Notes under the pieces: generated by a model | What the model saw: only the letters and a program-made list of their open reading frames with translations | Databases searched by the model: none | Told to the model about the DNA's origin: nothing | Position numbers and translations under genes: made by a program | Shown: one piece after another, positions 9,130 to 16,568 of the stretch | Layout of the letters: each line of letters starts with the position of its first letter | Position numbering within the stretch: the first letter of the stretch is position 1 | Assembly (NCBI RefSeq): GCF_902830275.1 | Contig: NZ_CADESW010000001.1 | Span: 682,001-746,000 of the forward strand | DNA: 64,000 nucleotides | Direction of reading: 5' to 3' | Source of the DNA: Burkholderia stagnalis | GTDB lineage: Bacteria > Pseudomonadota > Gammaproteobacteria > Burkholderiales > Burkholderiaceae

Positions 9130-9325
9130 CGCACGCGCGCTTGTCGTCACATGGTTCTCCCCCTCTCGCAAACATCAGTCCCGGGTTCAAAGCGCTGTTT
9201 GAAAGCGCCCCTACTCGCGGGATGGATGTTGCGCGCGCGGGTGAAGGCTGCACTTACACTTCGGCTTCCGCATCCCGGTGCCTGCCGCCCGACGCGCACG
9301 GCACCGCCACAAGGAGCCACGCCCC

Positions 9326-10549
9326 ATGCATGACAAGCAGACGAAGCGTCCGATCTACATGGACTACAGCGCGACGACGCCGGTCGATCCACGCGTGGTC
9401 GACAAGATGGTGCCGTTCCTGCACGAGCAGTTCGGCAACCCCGCGTCGCGCAGCCACAGCTACGGCTGGGAGACGGAGCAGGCGGTCGAGGAAGCGCGCG
9501 CGCACGTTGCCGCGCTGATCGGCGCCGATCCGCGCGAGATCGTGTGGACGTCGGGCGCGACCGAAGGCGACAACCTCGCGATCAAGGGCGCGGCGAACTT
9601 CTACAAGGGCCGGGGCAAGCACATCATCACGGTGAAGACCGAGCACAAGGCCGTGCTCGACACCTGCCGCGACCTCGAGCGGCAAGGCTTCGACGTGACG
9701 TATCTGGACGTGCAGGAAAACGGCCTGGTCGATCTCGACGTGTTCAAGGCCGCGCTGCGCGCGGACACGATCCTCGTGTCGGTGATGTTCGCGAACAACG
9801 AGATCGGCGTCGTGCAGCCGGTCGCCGAGATCGGCGCGCTGTGCCGCGCACGCGGCATCGTGTTTCATTGCGACGCGGTGCAGGCGATCGGCAAGATCCC
9901 GGTCGACGTGAATGCGCTGAATGCGGACCTGCTGACGATGACCGCGCACAAGGTCTACGGCCCGAAAGGCATCGGCGCGCTGTACGTGCGGCGCAAGCCG
10001 CGCGTGCGCATCGAGGCGCAGATGCACGGCGGCGGCCACGAGCGCGGCATGCGTTCGGGCACGCTGCCGACGCATCAGATCGTCGGGATGGGCGAAGCGT
10101 TCCGGCTCGCGAAGCGGGAAATGATGGAGGAGAGCCGCCGGGTCCGCGTGCTGCGCGACCGGCTGCTGGCCGGCCTGTCGGAACTCGACGAGGCATACGT
10201 GAACGGCGACATGGCGCAGCGCATTCCGCACAACCTGAACATCAGCTTCAACTTCGTCGAAGGCGAATCGCTGATCATGGGGATCAAGGGCGTGGCGGTG
10301 TCGTCAGGCTCCGCATGCACGTCGGCGTCGCTGGAGCCGTCGTACGTGCTGCGTGCGCTCGGCCGCAACGACGAACTCGCGCACAGCTCGATCCGCTTCA
10401 CGCTCGGCCGCTTCACGACCGAGGCGGAAGTCGACGACGTGATTGCGCAGGTGCGCGACACCGTCGTCAGGCTGCGCGAGCTGAGCCCGCTGTGGGACAT
10501 GCATCTCGATGGCGTCGACATGAACGCGATCGAGTGGGCGGCGCACTGA
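9326..10549 (+). CDS. IscS-type cysteine desulfurase, stand-alone paralogue
   Basis: PLP-dependent enzyme releasing sulfur from cysteine for Fe-S clusters or thio-modification. The 407-residue length and the whole sequence match group I Isc[18 protein letters not shown] at the N-terminus, [10 protein letters not shown], the PLP lysine in [12 protein letters not shown], and the full-length mobile loop [20 protein letters not shown] with the catalytic cysteine. It also ends like IscS (NAIEWAAH). No iscR, iscU, iscA or hsc genes are beside it, so this is a second copy outside the isc operon. The start at 9326 has AAGGAG at a good distance. What acceptor it serves is unknown. Confidence 0.9.
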   Translation: MHDKQTKRPIYMDYSATTPVDPRVVDKMVPFLHEQFGNPASRSHSYGWETEQAVEEARAHVAALIGADPREIVWTSGATEGDNLAIKGAANFYKGRGKHIITVKTEHKAVLDTCRDLERQGFDVTYLDVQENGLVDLDVFKAALRADTILVSVMFANNEIGVVQPVAEIGALCRARGIVFHCDAVQAIGKIPVDVNALNADLLTMTAHKVYGPKGIGALYVRRKPRVRIEAQMHGGGHERGMRSGTLPTHQIVGMGEAFRLAKREMMEESRRVRVLRDRLLAGLSELDEAYVNGDMAQRIPHNLNISFNFVEGESLIMGIKGVAVSSGSACTSASLEPSYVLRALGRNDELAHSSIRFTLGRFTTEAEVDDVIAQVRDTVVRLRELSPLWDMHLDGVDMNAIEWAAH

Positions 10550-10584
10550 ACGCGTACGTCAGCTTTTTTCTGAAGGGCGATCAT

Positions 10585-10760
10585 GAGCGCGAGATCGAGC
10601 GTCGCGCGGTCGCCGTTGGCGATGGTTTCGATCGTGACGAACGCGCCGCTCAGGTGCAGGTGATCCGCGAGGCGGCTGACAGTGATGACGTCGTCGCGGG
10701 ACAGATGCGCGACCGACACGAGCAGCGAGTACTGGATGCCGGAGGAATGCCCATGTTTTC
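10585..10760 (-). pseudogene. Remnant of a MarR-family regulator
   Basis: Between the cysteine desulfurase and the next gene, the minus strand encodes an uninterrupted segment reading QYSLLVSVAHLSRDD then VITVSRLADHLHLSGAFVTIE. This is the winged-helix core of a MarR regulator (helix 2, recognition helix and start of the wing). It has neither a proper start nor the dimerisation helices, and after the ETI the similarity ends and the frame runs antisense into the desulfurase gene. It is therefore read as a decayed fragment. Family identification is by pattern recognition of the HTH core. Confidence 0.5.
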
Positions 10761-11343
10761 ATCGCCCGATCGGGCCACCGTCCGCGCGCTGCTCGAAGGC
10801 TATCTGCGCGCCAAGGACCTGAACCGCCCCGAACTCATCGCGGCCTGCTTCGCCGCCGACGCCGAACTGAGCTTCTCGCTCGCCAGCAACGACATCGATT
10901 TTCCGGCGCGCGTCGACGGCGCGCCGGCGATCGCGAAAACGCTCGTCGGCGATTTCGGCGCGCGTTTCGAGCGGTGCCGCACCTATTACGTGTGCGTCGA
11001 ACCGCACGTGAATGGCGACGGCGCGTGCGAGATGCCGTGGCTCGTCGTGATGCGGCAGAAGGACAGCGGCGCGCTGCGGATCGGCAACGGCACGTATCGC
11101 TGGCAGTTCGCGCGCGAACACGACGGCGCGGAGCGGATCGCGCGGCTGCACATTCACATCGTGCGGATGGATACGATCGACGATCCGCGCGCCGACAGGC
11201 TCGATGCGCTGCACGGTGCGCTCGGCTATCCGTGGCTGCCGCCGCACGCGCTGGCGCGCGGGCTGGGCGAAGTCGCCGCCGCCCATCTGGGCTGGACCTT
11301 CGTGCAGCCGTTCCTGCAACCCGCAATGCACGCGGGCGCCTGA
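10753..11343 (+). CDS. NTF2-like (SnoaL-type) protein
   Basis: A 196-residue protein with the opening typical of NTF2-fold proteins (RATVRALLEGYLRAKD, then ELIAACFAADAELSFSL at about 20-40), then beta-strand-rich sequence with WLVVMRQKDSG and RLHIHIVRMDTID. Such folds serve as small-molecule enzymes or binding domains; no catalytic residues can be assigned. ATG at 10753 is preferred over 10747 because GGAGG at 10741-10745 is one base from the earlier ATG but seven from the later one. It converges with rtcR, with only 13 bases between stops. Confidence 0.65.
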   Translation: MFSSPDRATVRALLEGYLRAKDLNRPELIAACFAADAELSFSLASNDIDFPARVDGAPAIAKTLVGDFGARFERCRTYYVCVEPHVNGDGACEMPWLVVMRQKDSGALRIGNGTYRWQFAREHDGAERIARLHIHIVRMDTIDDPRADRLDALHGALGYPWLPPHALARGLGEVAAAHLGWTFVQPFLQPAMHAGA

Positions 11344-11356
11344 CGCACGCCGCCGC

Positions 11357-12967
11357 TCAGCGCAGCGCGTCGAGCGCCTGTCGGACCCCGTCCCAATCCA
11401 GCCCGAACCGCGCGAGATACTTGCGCAGCCGGTCCGCGTCGTTCGGCTGCTTCTTGCTCTGCCGCGACACCGCGAACAGCGTGCGCCCGGCCTCTGACAG
11501 GCTCGCCGCCACACGACATACGGCGAGCACACGCTCGAGCTGCACGCGGTCGAACAGGTCGAGTTCCGCCGCGCGCGCGCCGAACACCGCGTCGACGAGA
11601 TCGTCGGCGCTATCCGTCGCCGACCACGTTTGCGTCAACCGTTCGACCTCCTGATCGGCGATGGCCTCGGTGATACGCCCCGCATCGGCGAGCGTCGCCA
11701 TCCGCGTGACCGACGCCGACAGCTCGCGGAAGTTGCCGGCCCACGCCGCTCGCGGCGACGCCGCGAATGCGAGATAGCGCCGCTTCGCCTCGACGTTGAA
11801 GCGCACCTGCTCGCCCTGCTCGCGGCCGAAGCGGTCGAGCTCGAAATCGAGGTTCGGCTCGATGTCCTCGCGGCGCGCCGCGAGGCCCGGCAATTCATAG
11901 GTCCACAGGTTGATCCGCGCGTACAGGTCTTCGCGGAACGTGCCGGCCGCCACCATCTGCCGCAGGTCGCGGTGCGTGCCCGCGATCAGCTCGAAATCGC
12001 TCGCCGTCTCGACGTCCGCGCCGACCGGCAGGAAGCGCTTCTCCTCGATCGCCTTCAGCAGCATCGCCTGCTCGTCGAGCCCCAGTTCGCCGATCTCGTC
12101 GAGAAACAGCAGGCCGCCGTCCGCCGCGCGCAGCAGCCCCGCGCGCGCATTCTGCGCGCCGGTGAACGCGCCTTTCACGTGGCCGAACAGCGTGGACATC
12201 GCCGCGTCGCCGCGCAGCGTCGCGCAGTTGATCTCGATGAACGGCCCGGCGAGCCGATGCCGGCCGCGCTTCAGCTCGTACACCCGCTTCGCGAGGAACG
12301 ACTTGCCCGCGCCGGTCGGCCCGACCAGCAGCATCGGCGCGCGCGAGCGCACGGCCACGCGTTCGAGCTGCTCGATCAGCGCGTTGAAGCGCGCATTCCG
12401 GGTCGCGATGCCGGCCTTCAGGAACGACACCGTCTCGTCGCGTTCGCGCGTGAAGCGCTGCGCGATCCGGTTGTAGCGCGACAGGTCGAGATCGATCACC
12501 GACACCGTGCCGGGCCCGCTCGGCCCCTCGTCGGTCCGCTCCGGCGGCCCGGTCTGCACGAGCCGCGCGGGCAGGTAGCGCGCCTCGGCGAGCAGGAACC
12601 AGCAGATCTGCGCGACGTGCGTGCCGGTCGTGATGTGGATCAGGTAATCCTCGCGATCGAGATCGAACGGATACGCGCGCGCATAGTCGTGCAGCGTCGC
12701 GTAGACCTCCTCGAAATCCCACGGGTCGTGGATCGTGATGGGCGTGAGCCGCACGTCGGTGTGCGGCGACACGCGCGCGAGATCGTCCTTCAAGCGGTTC
12801 GCGAGGCGTGCGTGGCTCGGCGGATGCAGCAGTTCGAGCCGGTCGATCGGCTGATCCGGCTGCTGGCACAGCGAGACCGTCGGCCGCCACTTTTGCCAGC
12901 GGCGGTGTGCGCGGCCGCCCTGGTCGAGCACGGTGCCGAGAAAACCGATTACGACGGTCTTGCGCAT
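11357..12967 (-). CDS. rtcR: RtcR, sigma54-dependent activator of the RNA-repair operon
   Basis: Bacterial enhancer-binding protein that switches on rtcB operons. The 536 residues divide into an N-terminal CARF-like sensor (about 1-185, beginning MRKTVVIGFLGTVLDQG and including ITTGTHVAQICWFLLAEARY at 112-131), an AAA+ domain and a C-terminal helix-turn-helix. In the AAA+ domain I see Walker A GPTGAGKS at 216-223, the sigma54-contacting GAFTGA at 266-271 and Walker B LLFLDE at 286-291. In Salmonella, RtcR is activated by tRNA fragments bearing 2',3'-cyclic phosphate; the same may apply here. It diverges from the tRNA-like/slipin/rtcB/nucleotidyltransferase operon. Confidence 0.95.
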   Translation of the reverse strand: MRKTVVIGFLGTVLDQGGRAHRRWQKWRPTVSLCQQPDQPIDRLELLHPPSHARLANRLKDDLARVSPHTDVRLTPITIHDPWDFEEVYATLHDYARAYPFDLDREDYLIHITTGTHVAQICWFLLAEARYLPARLVQTGPPERTDEGPSGPGTVSVIDLDLSRYNRIAQRFTRERDETVSFLKAGIATRNARFNALIEQLERVAVRSRAPMLLVGPTGAGKSFLAKRVYELKRGRHRLAGPFIEINCATLRGDAAMSTLFGHVKGAFTGAQNARAGLLRAADGGLLFLDEIGELGLDEQAMLLKAIEEKRFLPVGADVETASDFELIAGTHRDLRQMVAAGTFREDLYARINLWTYELPGLAARREDIEPNLDFELDRFGREQGEQVRFNVEAKRRYLAFAASPRAAWAGNFRELSASVTRMATLADAGRITEAIADQEVERLTQTWSATDSADDLVDAVFGARAAELDLFDRVQLERVLAVCRVAASLSEAGRTLFAVSRQSKKQPNDADRLRKYLARFGLDWDGVRQALDALR

Positions 12968-12968
12968 G

Positions 12969-13016
12969 TTTATCCAGATTTATAAATGACGATCGGATCG
13001 TATCAGATTTTCCTGA
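12969..13016. promoter_or_regulatory. Candidate RtcR upstream activating sites
   Basis: Two short inverted repeats lie 100-150 bp upstream of the sigma54 promoter: TTTAT (12969) with ATAAA (12982), and ATCAG (13002) with CTGAT (13012). Enhancer-binding proteins usually bind dyads at this distance, and the first overlaps the rtcR start, which would allow autoregulation. RtcR binding is inferred from position only. Confidence 0.35.
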
Positions 13017-13074
13017 TCCCGCGATCGACGGCGAACCGGCCCGATCCTGCCCACCAAAAAAATTTCCCTTTTCA

Positions 13075-13087
13075 ATTCAATACGTTG
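13075..13087 (+). promoter_or_regulatory. Candidate IHF site
   Basis: ATTCAATACGTTG matches the IHF consensus WATCAANNNNTTR at all but one specified position and follows an A/T-rich tract (13054-13080). It sits between the candidate activator sites and the sigma54 promoter, exactly where IHF normally bends DNA to bring a sigma54 activator to the polymerase. Confidence 0.45.
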
Positions 13088-13117
13088 CCAAGCACATTCG
13101 ATCGACATCCGCCCTGC

Positions 13118-13134
13118 TGGCACGCTCCTCGCTA
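13118..13134 (+). promoter_or_regulatory. Sigma54 promoter of the RNA-repair operon
   Basis: TGGCACGCTCCTCGCTA fits the sigma54 consensus TGGCACGN4TTGCW with one change in the -12 element. The invariant GG (13119-13120) and GC (13131-13132) are exactly ten bases apart. Transcription should start near 13143-13146, immediately before the tRNA-like leader. With divergent rtcR this is the expected RtcR-dependent promoter. Confidence 0.85.
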
Positions 13135-13142
13135 TATAAAAA

Positions 13143-13229
13143 GCGCCGGATGTCCCGCTGGCCCGCGAGCCGGGGTTCACAAGCCCTGCTGGTGCGCCGC
13201 CGCCGAACCTTGACCGGTTCGTCGCGGTC
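13143..13229 (+). ncRNA. Leader segment with two T-arm-like hairpins
   Basis: The first part of the predicted operon transcript holds two stem-loops resembling tRNA T arms. One is CGGGG/CCCTG around TTCACAAG (13171-13188), flanked by an acceptor-like pairing of GCGCC (13143) with GGTGC (13191). The other is GACCG/CGGTC around GTTCGTCG (13212-13229). Both loops are eight bases rather than seven, so they are looser matches than the elements downstream. They may be diverged copies of the same tRNA-like module or simply structured leader RNA. Confidence 0.35.
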
Positions 13230-13261
13230 GCGCATGCCGCCATGGACGGACGAAGGCAAAC

Positions 13262-13309
13262 GGGCGCGCTGGATGCGTGAGCCTGGGTTCGAATCCCGGG
13301 GCGCCCACC
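13262..13309 (+). ncRNA. tRNA-like minihelix (acceptor plus T arm)
   Basis: GGGCGC (13262-13267) pairs with GCGCCC (13301-13306) to form an acceptor-like stem. It encloses a canonical T arm, CTGGG-TTCGAAT-CCCGG (13283-13299), with the invariant TTC and A of the T loop. Only 15 bases join the 5' acceptor strand to the T arm, so the D and anticodon arms are absent. The 3' side reads ACCT rather than NCCA. It abuts a complete cloverleaf and lies inside the sigma54-driven leader. It looks like a truncated tRNA or a designed minihelix; processing and function are unknown. Confidence 0.6.
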
Positions 13310-13397
13310 TGTTCGGTAGCTCATTCGGGTAGAGCAGTCGGTGAAAACCGATGTGTAGCGGGTTCAAATCCCGCTCGAACGCTGTCCGCGAGGACAG
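13310..13397 (+). ncRNA. tRNA-like cloverleaf with aberrant anticodon loop and fused 3' hairpin
   Basis: A complete cloverleaf can be drawn. Acceptor is TGTTCGG (13310) with TCGAACG (13375), seven pairs including two G-U. D arm is GCTC/GAGC (13319-13335) with loop ATTCGGGTA retaining GG. Anticodon arm is GTCGG/CCGAT (13337-13352), variable loop is GTGTA, and T arm is GCGGG-TTCAAAT-CCCGC (13358-13374). The anticodon loop TGAAAA has six bases, one fewer than in any decoding tRNA; the stem can add a T-A pair leaving a GAAA tetraloop. It resembles tRNA-Phe with a lost U. No CCA follows; instead CTGTCC-GCGA-GGACAG (13382-13397) forms a GNRA-capped hairpin. Best read as a tRNA mimic co-expressed with RtcB, not a translating tRNA. 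Confidence 0.75.
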
Positions 13398-13643
13398 TCT
13401 CGTAGATGAAAAGCAGTACCCGCCGGCGCGGGCCGCAAGGCCCGCCGCGCGTCGGACCGGTCGCGGTTCCGCGCGAACGGCCGGGCGGCCCGACGGCCCG
13501 CGCGAACGCGCACGACGACGCCATGCAGCACGCGTCGCCGCGCGCACCAGTGCGGCGCCCGAAGCCCCGCCCGCCCGTTCGCGCCGCACCCCGATCCGTG
13601 CGATGCGCGTCCGCCGGCGGACCAAGAAGAAAAGGACAAGAAT
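13398..13643 (+). other. GC-rich untranslated leader before the slipin gene
   Basis: No coding feature is convincing here. The RNA would be strongly structured: GCGGGCC-GCAA-GGCCCGC (13428-13445) is a perfect seven-pair stem with another GNRA tetraloop, followed by further G/C-rich self-complementary sequence and a repeated GCGCGAACG (around 13471 and 13499). It ends with AAAAGGACAAGAAT, the ribosome binding site of the slipin. Confidence 0.5.
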
Positions 13644-15236
13644 ATGTGGAAGCGTCATGTTGTGAAAAAGAACGAACGCGCGCTGCTGATGAGCGAGGGC
13701 GATTTCGTGAAGGTGCTCGAACCGGGTGTGTTCAAGGCTTTCGATCCGTTCAATCGTCTGACGGTGCAGACCGCGCATCTCGACGCGCCGCTCGCCGACG
13801 AGGCGCTCGCCGATTACCTGCGCCACGATGCGCAGGACGTGCTCGCGCGCTATTTCATCGCGATGGATCTCGCGGACGACGAGGCAGGCCTGCGCTACGA
13901 GAACGACGTGCTCGTCGAGATCCTGCCGCCGGGCACGCGCCGGCTTTACTGGCGCGGCCAGCTCGAGCATCGTCTCGAACGCGTCGATCTTGCGCAGGGC
14001 GGCACGCTGCCGGCCGAGCTGGCGAAGCGCCTGACGCAGCCGGCGCTGCGCGCACGCGGCGTCGCGGGGCTTGCGGGCGTGCTGCTGGCCCAGGTGCCGG
14101 CCTACCATGTCGGCATGCTGAAGATCGACGGCAAGATCGAGCGCCTGCTGGACGCCGGCCTGTCCGCGTTCTGGCGCTTCAACCGCGACGTGGCCGTCGA
14201 GCTCGTCGACCTGCGCCAGCAGGCGCTCGAGGTCGGCGGGAAGGAAAGCCAGGCGCTCGCCGACTACCTGCGCCACGACGCGCAGGACGTGCTGGCGCGC
14301 GACTTCGTCGCGATGGATCTGGCCGACGACGAGACGGGCCTGCGCTACGAGGACGACGTGCTCGTCGAGATCGTGCCGCCGGGCACGCGCCGGCTGTACT
14401 GGCGCGGCCTGATCGAGCACCGCCTCGAGCGGATCGATCTCGCGCAGGGCGGCACGCTGCCGGCCGAACTGGCGAAGCGCCTGACGCAGCCGGCGCTGCG
14501 CGCGCGCGGCGTCGCGGGGCTCGAAGGCGTGCTGCTGGCCCAGGTGCCGGCCTACCATGTCGGCGTGCTGAAGATCGACGGCAAGATCGAGCGCTTGCTG
14601 GATGCCGGCCTGTCCGCATTCTGGCGCTTCAATCGCGACGTGACGGTCGAGCTCGTCGACCTGCGACTGCAGGCGCTCGAGGTCGGCGGGCAGGAAATCC
14701 TGACGCGCGACAAGGTCGCGCTGCGGCTGAACCTGTCGGCGACCTGGCGCTACGCGGACGTGCTGCGCGCATACGGGCAGTTGCAGAAGCCGGTCGAGCA
14801 CCTGTATCGCGAGCTGCAGTTCGCGCTGCGCGCCGCCGTCGGCACGCGCACGCTGGACGAGCTGCTCGAGGACAAGCAGGCGATCGACGAGGTCGTGATG
14901 GCGCAGGTGCTCCCGCGGCTCGCCGATTCGGGGGTCGATGTGCGCAGCGTCGGCGTGAAGGATATCGTGCTGCCGGGCGACATGAAGACGATCCTCGCGC
15001 AGGTGGTCGAGGCCGAGAAGGCCGCGCAGGCGAACGTGATCCGCCGCCGCGAGGAAACCGCGGCGACCCGTTCGCTGCTGAACACCGCGAAGGTGATGGA
15101 AGAGAACCCGACCGCGCTGCGGCTCAAGGAGCTGGAAACGCTCGAGCGGATCGCGGAACGGATCGACCGCATCTCGGTGTTCGGCGGTCTCGACCAGGTG
15201 CTGAACGGGCTGGTCAACATCAAGGCCGCGCAATGA
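13644..15236 (+). CDS. Slipin (SPFH/Band 7) protein with internally duplicated N-terminal region
   Basis: Membrane-associated scaffold-type protein encoded in many rtc operons. The 530 residues begin with a short MWKRHVVKKNERALLMSEGD segment, then two nearly identical 150-residue units (54-203 and 204-353), then the Band 7 domain (about 335-480, including LEVGGQEILTRDKVALRLNL) and a helical, charged C-terminus (VVEAEKAAQANVIRRREE) typical of oligomerising slipins. Without one unit the protein would be about 380 residues, a usual length for this group. It is first in the operon after the tRNA-like leader and 57 bp before rtcB. Its role in RNA repair is unknown; membrane anchoring of the repair machinery is a guess. 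Confidence 0.85.
   Translation: MWKRHVVKKNERALLMSEGDFVKVLEPGVFKAFDPFNRLTVQTAHLDAPLADEALADYLRHDAQDVLARYFIAMDLADDEAGLRYENDVLVEILPPGTRRLYWRGQLEHRLERVDLAQGGTLPAELAKRLTQPALRARGVAGLAGVLLAQVPAYHVGMLKIDGKIERLLDAGLSAFWRFNRDVAVELVDLRQQALEVGGKESQALADYLRHDAQDVLARDFVAMDLADDETGLRYEDDVLVEIVPPGTRRLYWRGLIEHRLERIDLAQGGTLPAELAKRLTQPALRARGVAGLEGVLLAQVPAYHVGVLKIDGKIERLLDAGLSAFWRFNRDVTVELVDLRLQALEVGGQEILTRDKVALRLNLSATWRYADVLRAYGQLQKPVEHLYRELQFALRAAVGTRTLDELLEDKQAIDEVVMAQVLPRLADSGVDVRSVGVKDIVLPGDMKTILAQVVEAEKAAQANVIRRREETAATRSLLNTAKVMEENPTALRLKELETLERIAERIDRISVFGGLDQVLNGLVNIKAAQ
13803..14702 (+). repeat. 450-bp in-frame tandem duplication inside the slipin gene
   Basis: Bases 13803-14252 and 14253-14702 are direct tandem copies with a period of exactly 450 bp. 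The encoded units start ALADYLRHDAQDVLAR and differ at 13 of the first 148 residues. Many of the DNA differences are silent third-position changes, so both copies appear to have been kept under coding constraint since duplication. Confidence 0.95.
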
Positions 15237-15293
15237 ACGCGGCGGCGCGGCGCACGAGCGCCGCGCGATAGATAACGAATGCAGGTGAAGGCA

Positions 15294-16517
15294 ATGAATG
15301 AACTGGATTATCAAGTGATGGAACTGGCGCACGGCAAGCCGGTGAAGATGTGGACCCAAGGCGTCGCCGTCGAGGAAGATGCGCGCGCGCAACTGCGCAA
15401 CACCGCGCAGATGCCGTTCATCTTCAAGCACGTCGCCGTGATGCCGGACGTGCACCTCGGCAAGGGCTCGACGATCGGCAGCGTGATTCCGACGAAAGGC
15501 GCGATCATTCCGGCCGCGGTGGGCGTCGACATCGGCTGCGGGATGATGGCCGCGCGCACGACGCTCGCCGCGTCGGACCTGCCGGATTCGCTGGCCGGGC
15601 TGCGCAGCGCGATCGAACGCGCGGTGCCGCACGGCCGCGCGCCGGGCCGGCGCGATCCCGGCGCATGGGGCAACCGTGCGCCGCAGCAGGTCGACGAGAT
15701 GTGGAAGGTGCTGGCGCCGGGGTTCCGCCGGATCGTCGACAAGTATCCGAAGCTGGAGAAGACCAACCACTACGTGCATCTCGGCACGCTCGGCACCGGC
15801 AACCACTTCATCGAAGTGTGCGTCGACGAGAACGACAGCGTGTGGTTCATGCTGCACAGCGGCTCGCGCGGCGTCGGCAACGCGATCGGCAGCCTGTTCA
15901 TCGAACTCGCGCAGGCCGACATGCGGCAGCACATCGCGAACCTGCCGGATCGCAACCTCGCGTATTTCACCGAGGGCAGCCGGCACTTCGACGACTACGT
16001 CGAAGCGGTGGGCTGGGCGCAGGACTACGCGCGACGCAACCGCCAGGTGATGATGGACGCGGTGATCGAGGCGGCGCGCAGCGTGATCGGCAAGCCGTTC
16101 GGCATCGACGAGCACGCGGTGAACTGCCACCACAACTACGTGCAGCGGGAGCGCCACTTCGGCGAGGACGTGCTCGTGACCCGCAAGGGTGCGGTGTCCG
16201 CGCAGAAGGGGCAGCTCGGGATCATTCCGGGCTCGATGGGCGCGAAGAGCTTCATCGTGCGCGGGCTCGGCAATCCGGAGAGCTTCTGTTCGTGCAGCCA
16301 CGGCGCGGGGCGCTCGATGAGCCGTACCGAGGCGAAACGCCGCTTCACGGTCGAGGACCAGGTGAAGGCGACGCAGGGCGTCGAATGCCGGAAGGACGCG
16401 GGCGTGGTCGACGAGATCCCGATGGCCTACAAGGACATCGACGCGGTGATGGCCGCGCAGCGCAGCCTCGTCGAGGTCGTGCATACGCTGCGGCAGGTGG
16501 TGTGCGTGAAGGGATAG
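15294..16517 (+). CDS. rtcB: RNA-splicing ligase RtcB
   Basis: GTP- and Mn-dependent ligase joining 2',3'-cyclic-phosphate or 3'-phosphate ends to 5'-hydroxyl RNA ends. It aligns over its whole length with E. coli RtcB (407 versus 408 residues). Metal and active-site motifs are present: VMPDVHLGKGSTIGSVIPTK, the metal-binding cysteine in GVDIGCGM, HLGTLGTGNHFIE, HSGSRGVGN, NCHHNYVQ and the guanylated histidine in CSCSHGAGRSMSR. ATG at 15294 is preferred over 15279 because AGGTGAAGG precedes it and it restores the family length. It lies between the slipin and the RlaP-like gene; no rtcA cyclase follows. Confidence 0.96.
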   Translation: MNELDYQVMELAHGKPVKMWTQGVAVEEDARAQLRNTAQMPFIFKHVAVMPDVHLGKGSTIGSVIPTKGAIIPAAVGVDIGCGMMAARTTLAASDLPDSLAGLRSAIERAVPHGRAPGRRDPGAWGNRAPQQVDEMWKVLAPGFRRIVDKYPKLEKTNHYVHLGTLGTGNHFIEVCVDENDSVWFMLHSGSRGVGNAIGSLFIELAQADMRQHIANLPDRNLAYFTEGSRHFDDYVEAVGWAQDYARRNRQVMMDAVIEAARSVIGKPFGIDEHAVNCHHNYVQRERHFGEDVLVTRKGAVSAQKGQLGIIPGSMGAKSFIVRGLGNPESFCSCSHGAGRSMSRTEAKRRFTVEDQVKATQGVECRKDAGVVDEIPMAYKDIDAVMAAQRSLVEVVHTLRQVVCVKG

Positions 16518-16568
16518 CGCGGGGCGCGGCCGAAGGCCGGGCGGCCGCGCGCAATACGAGAGAACAAG

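Noticed and set aside
13310..13382. A functional tRNA-Phe gene
   Set aside because: The anticodon region has six bases instead of seven, position 33 is not preserved, CCA is absent and the 3' end is locked in a hairpin, so a decoding tRNA is unlikely.
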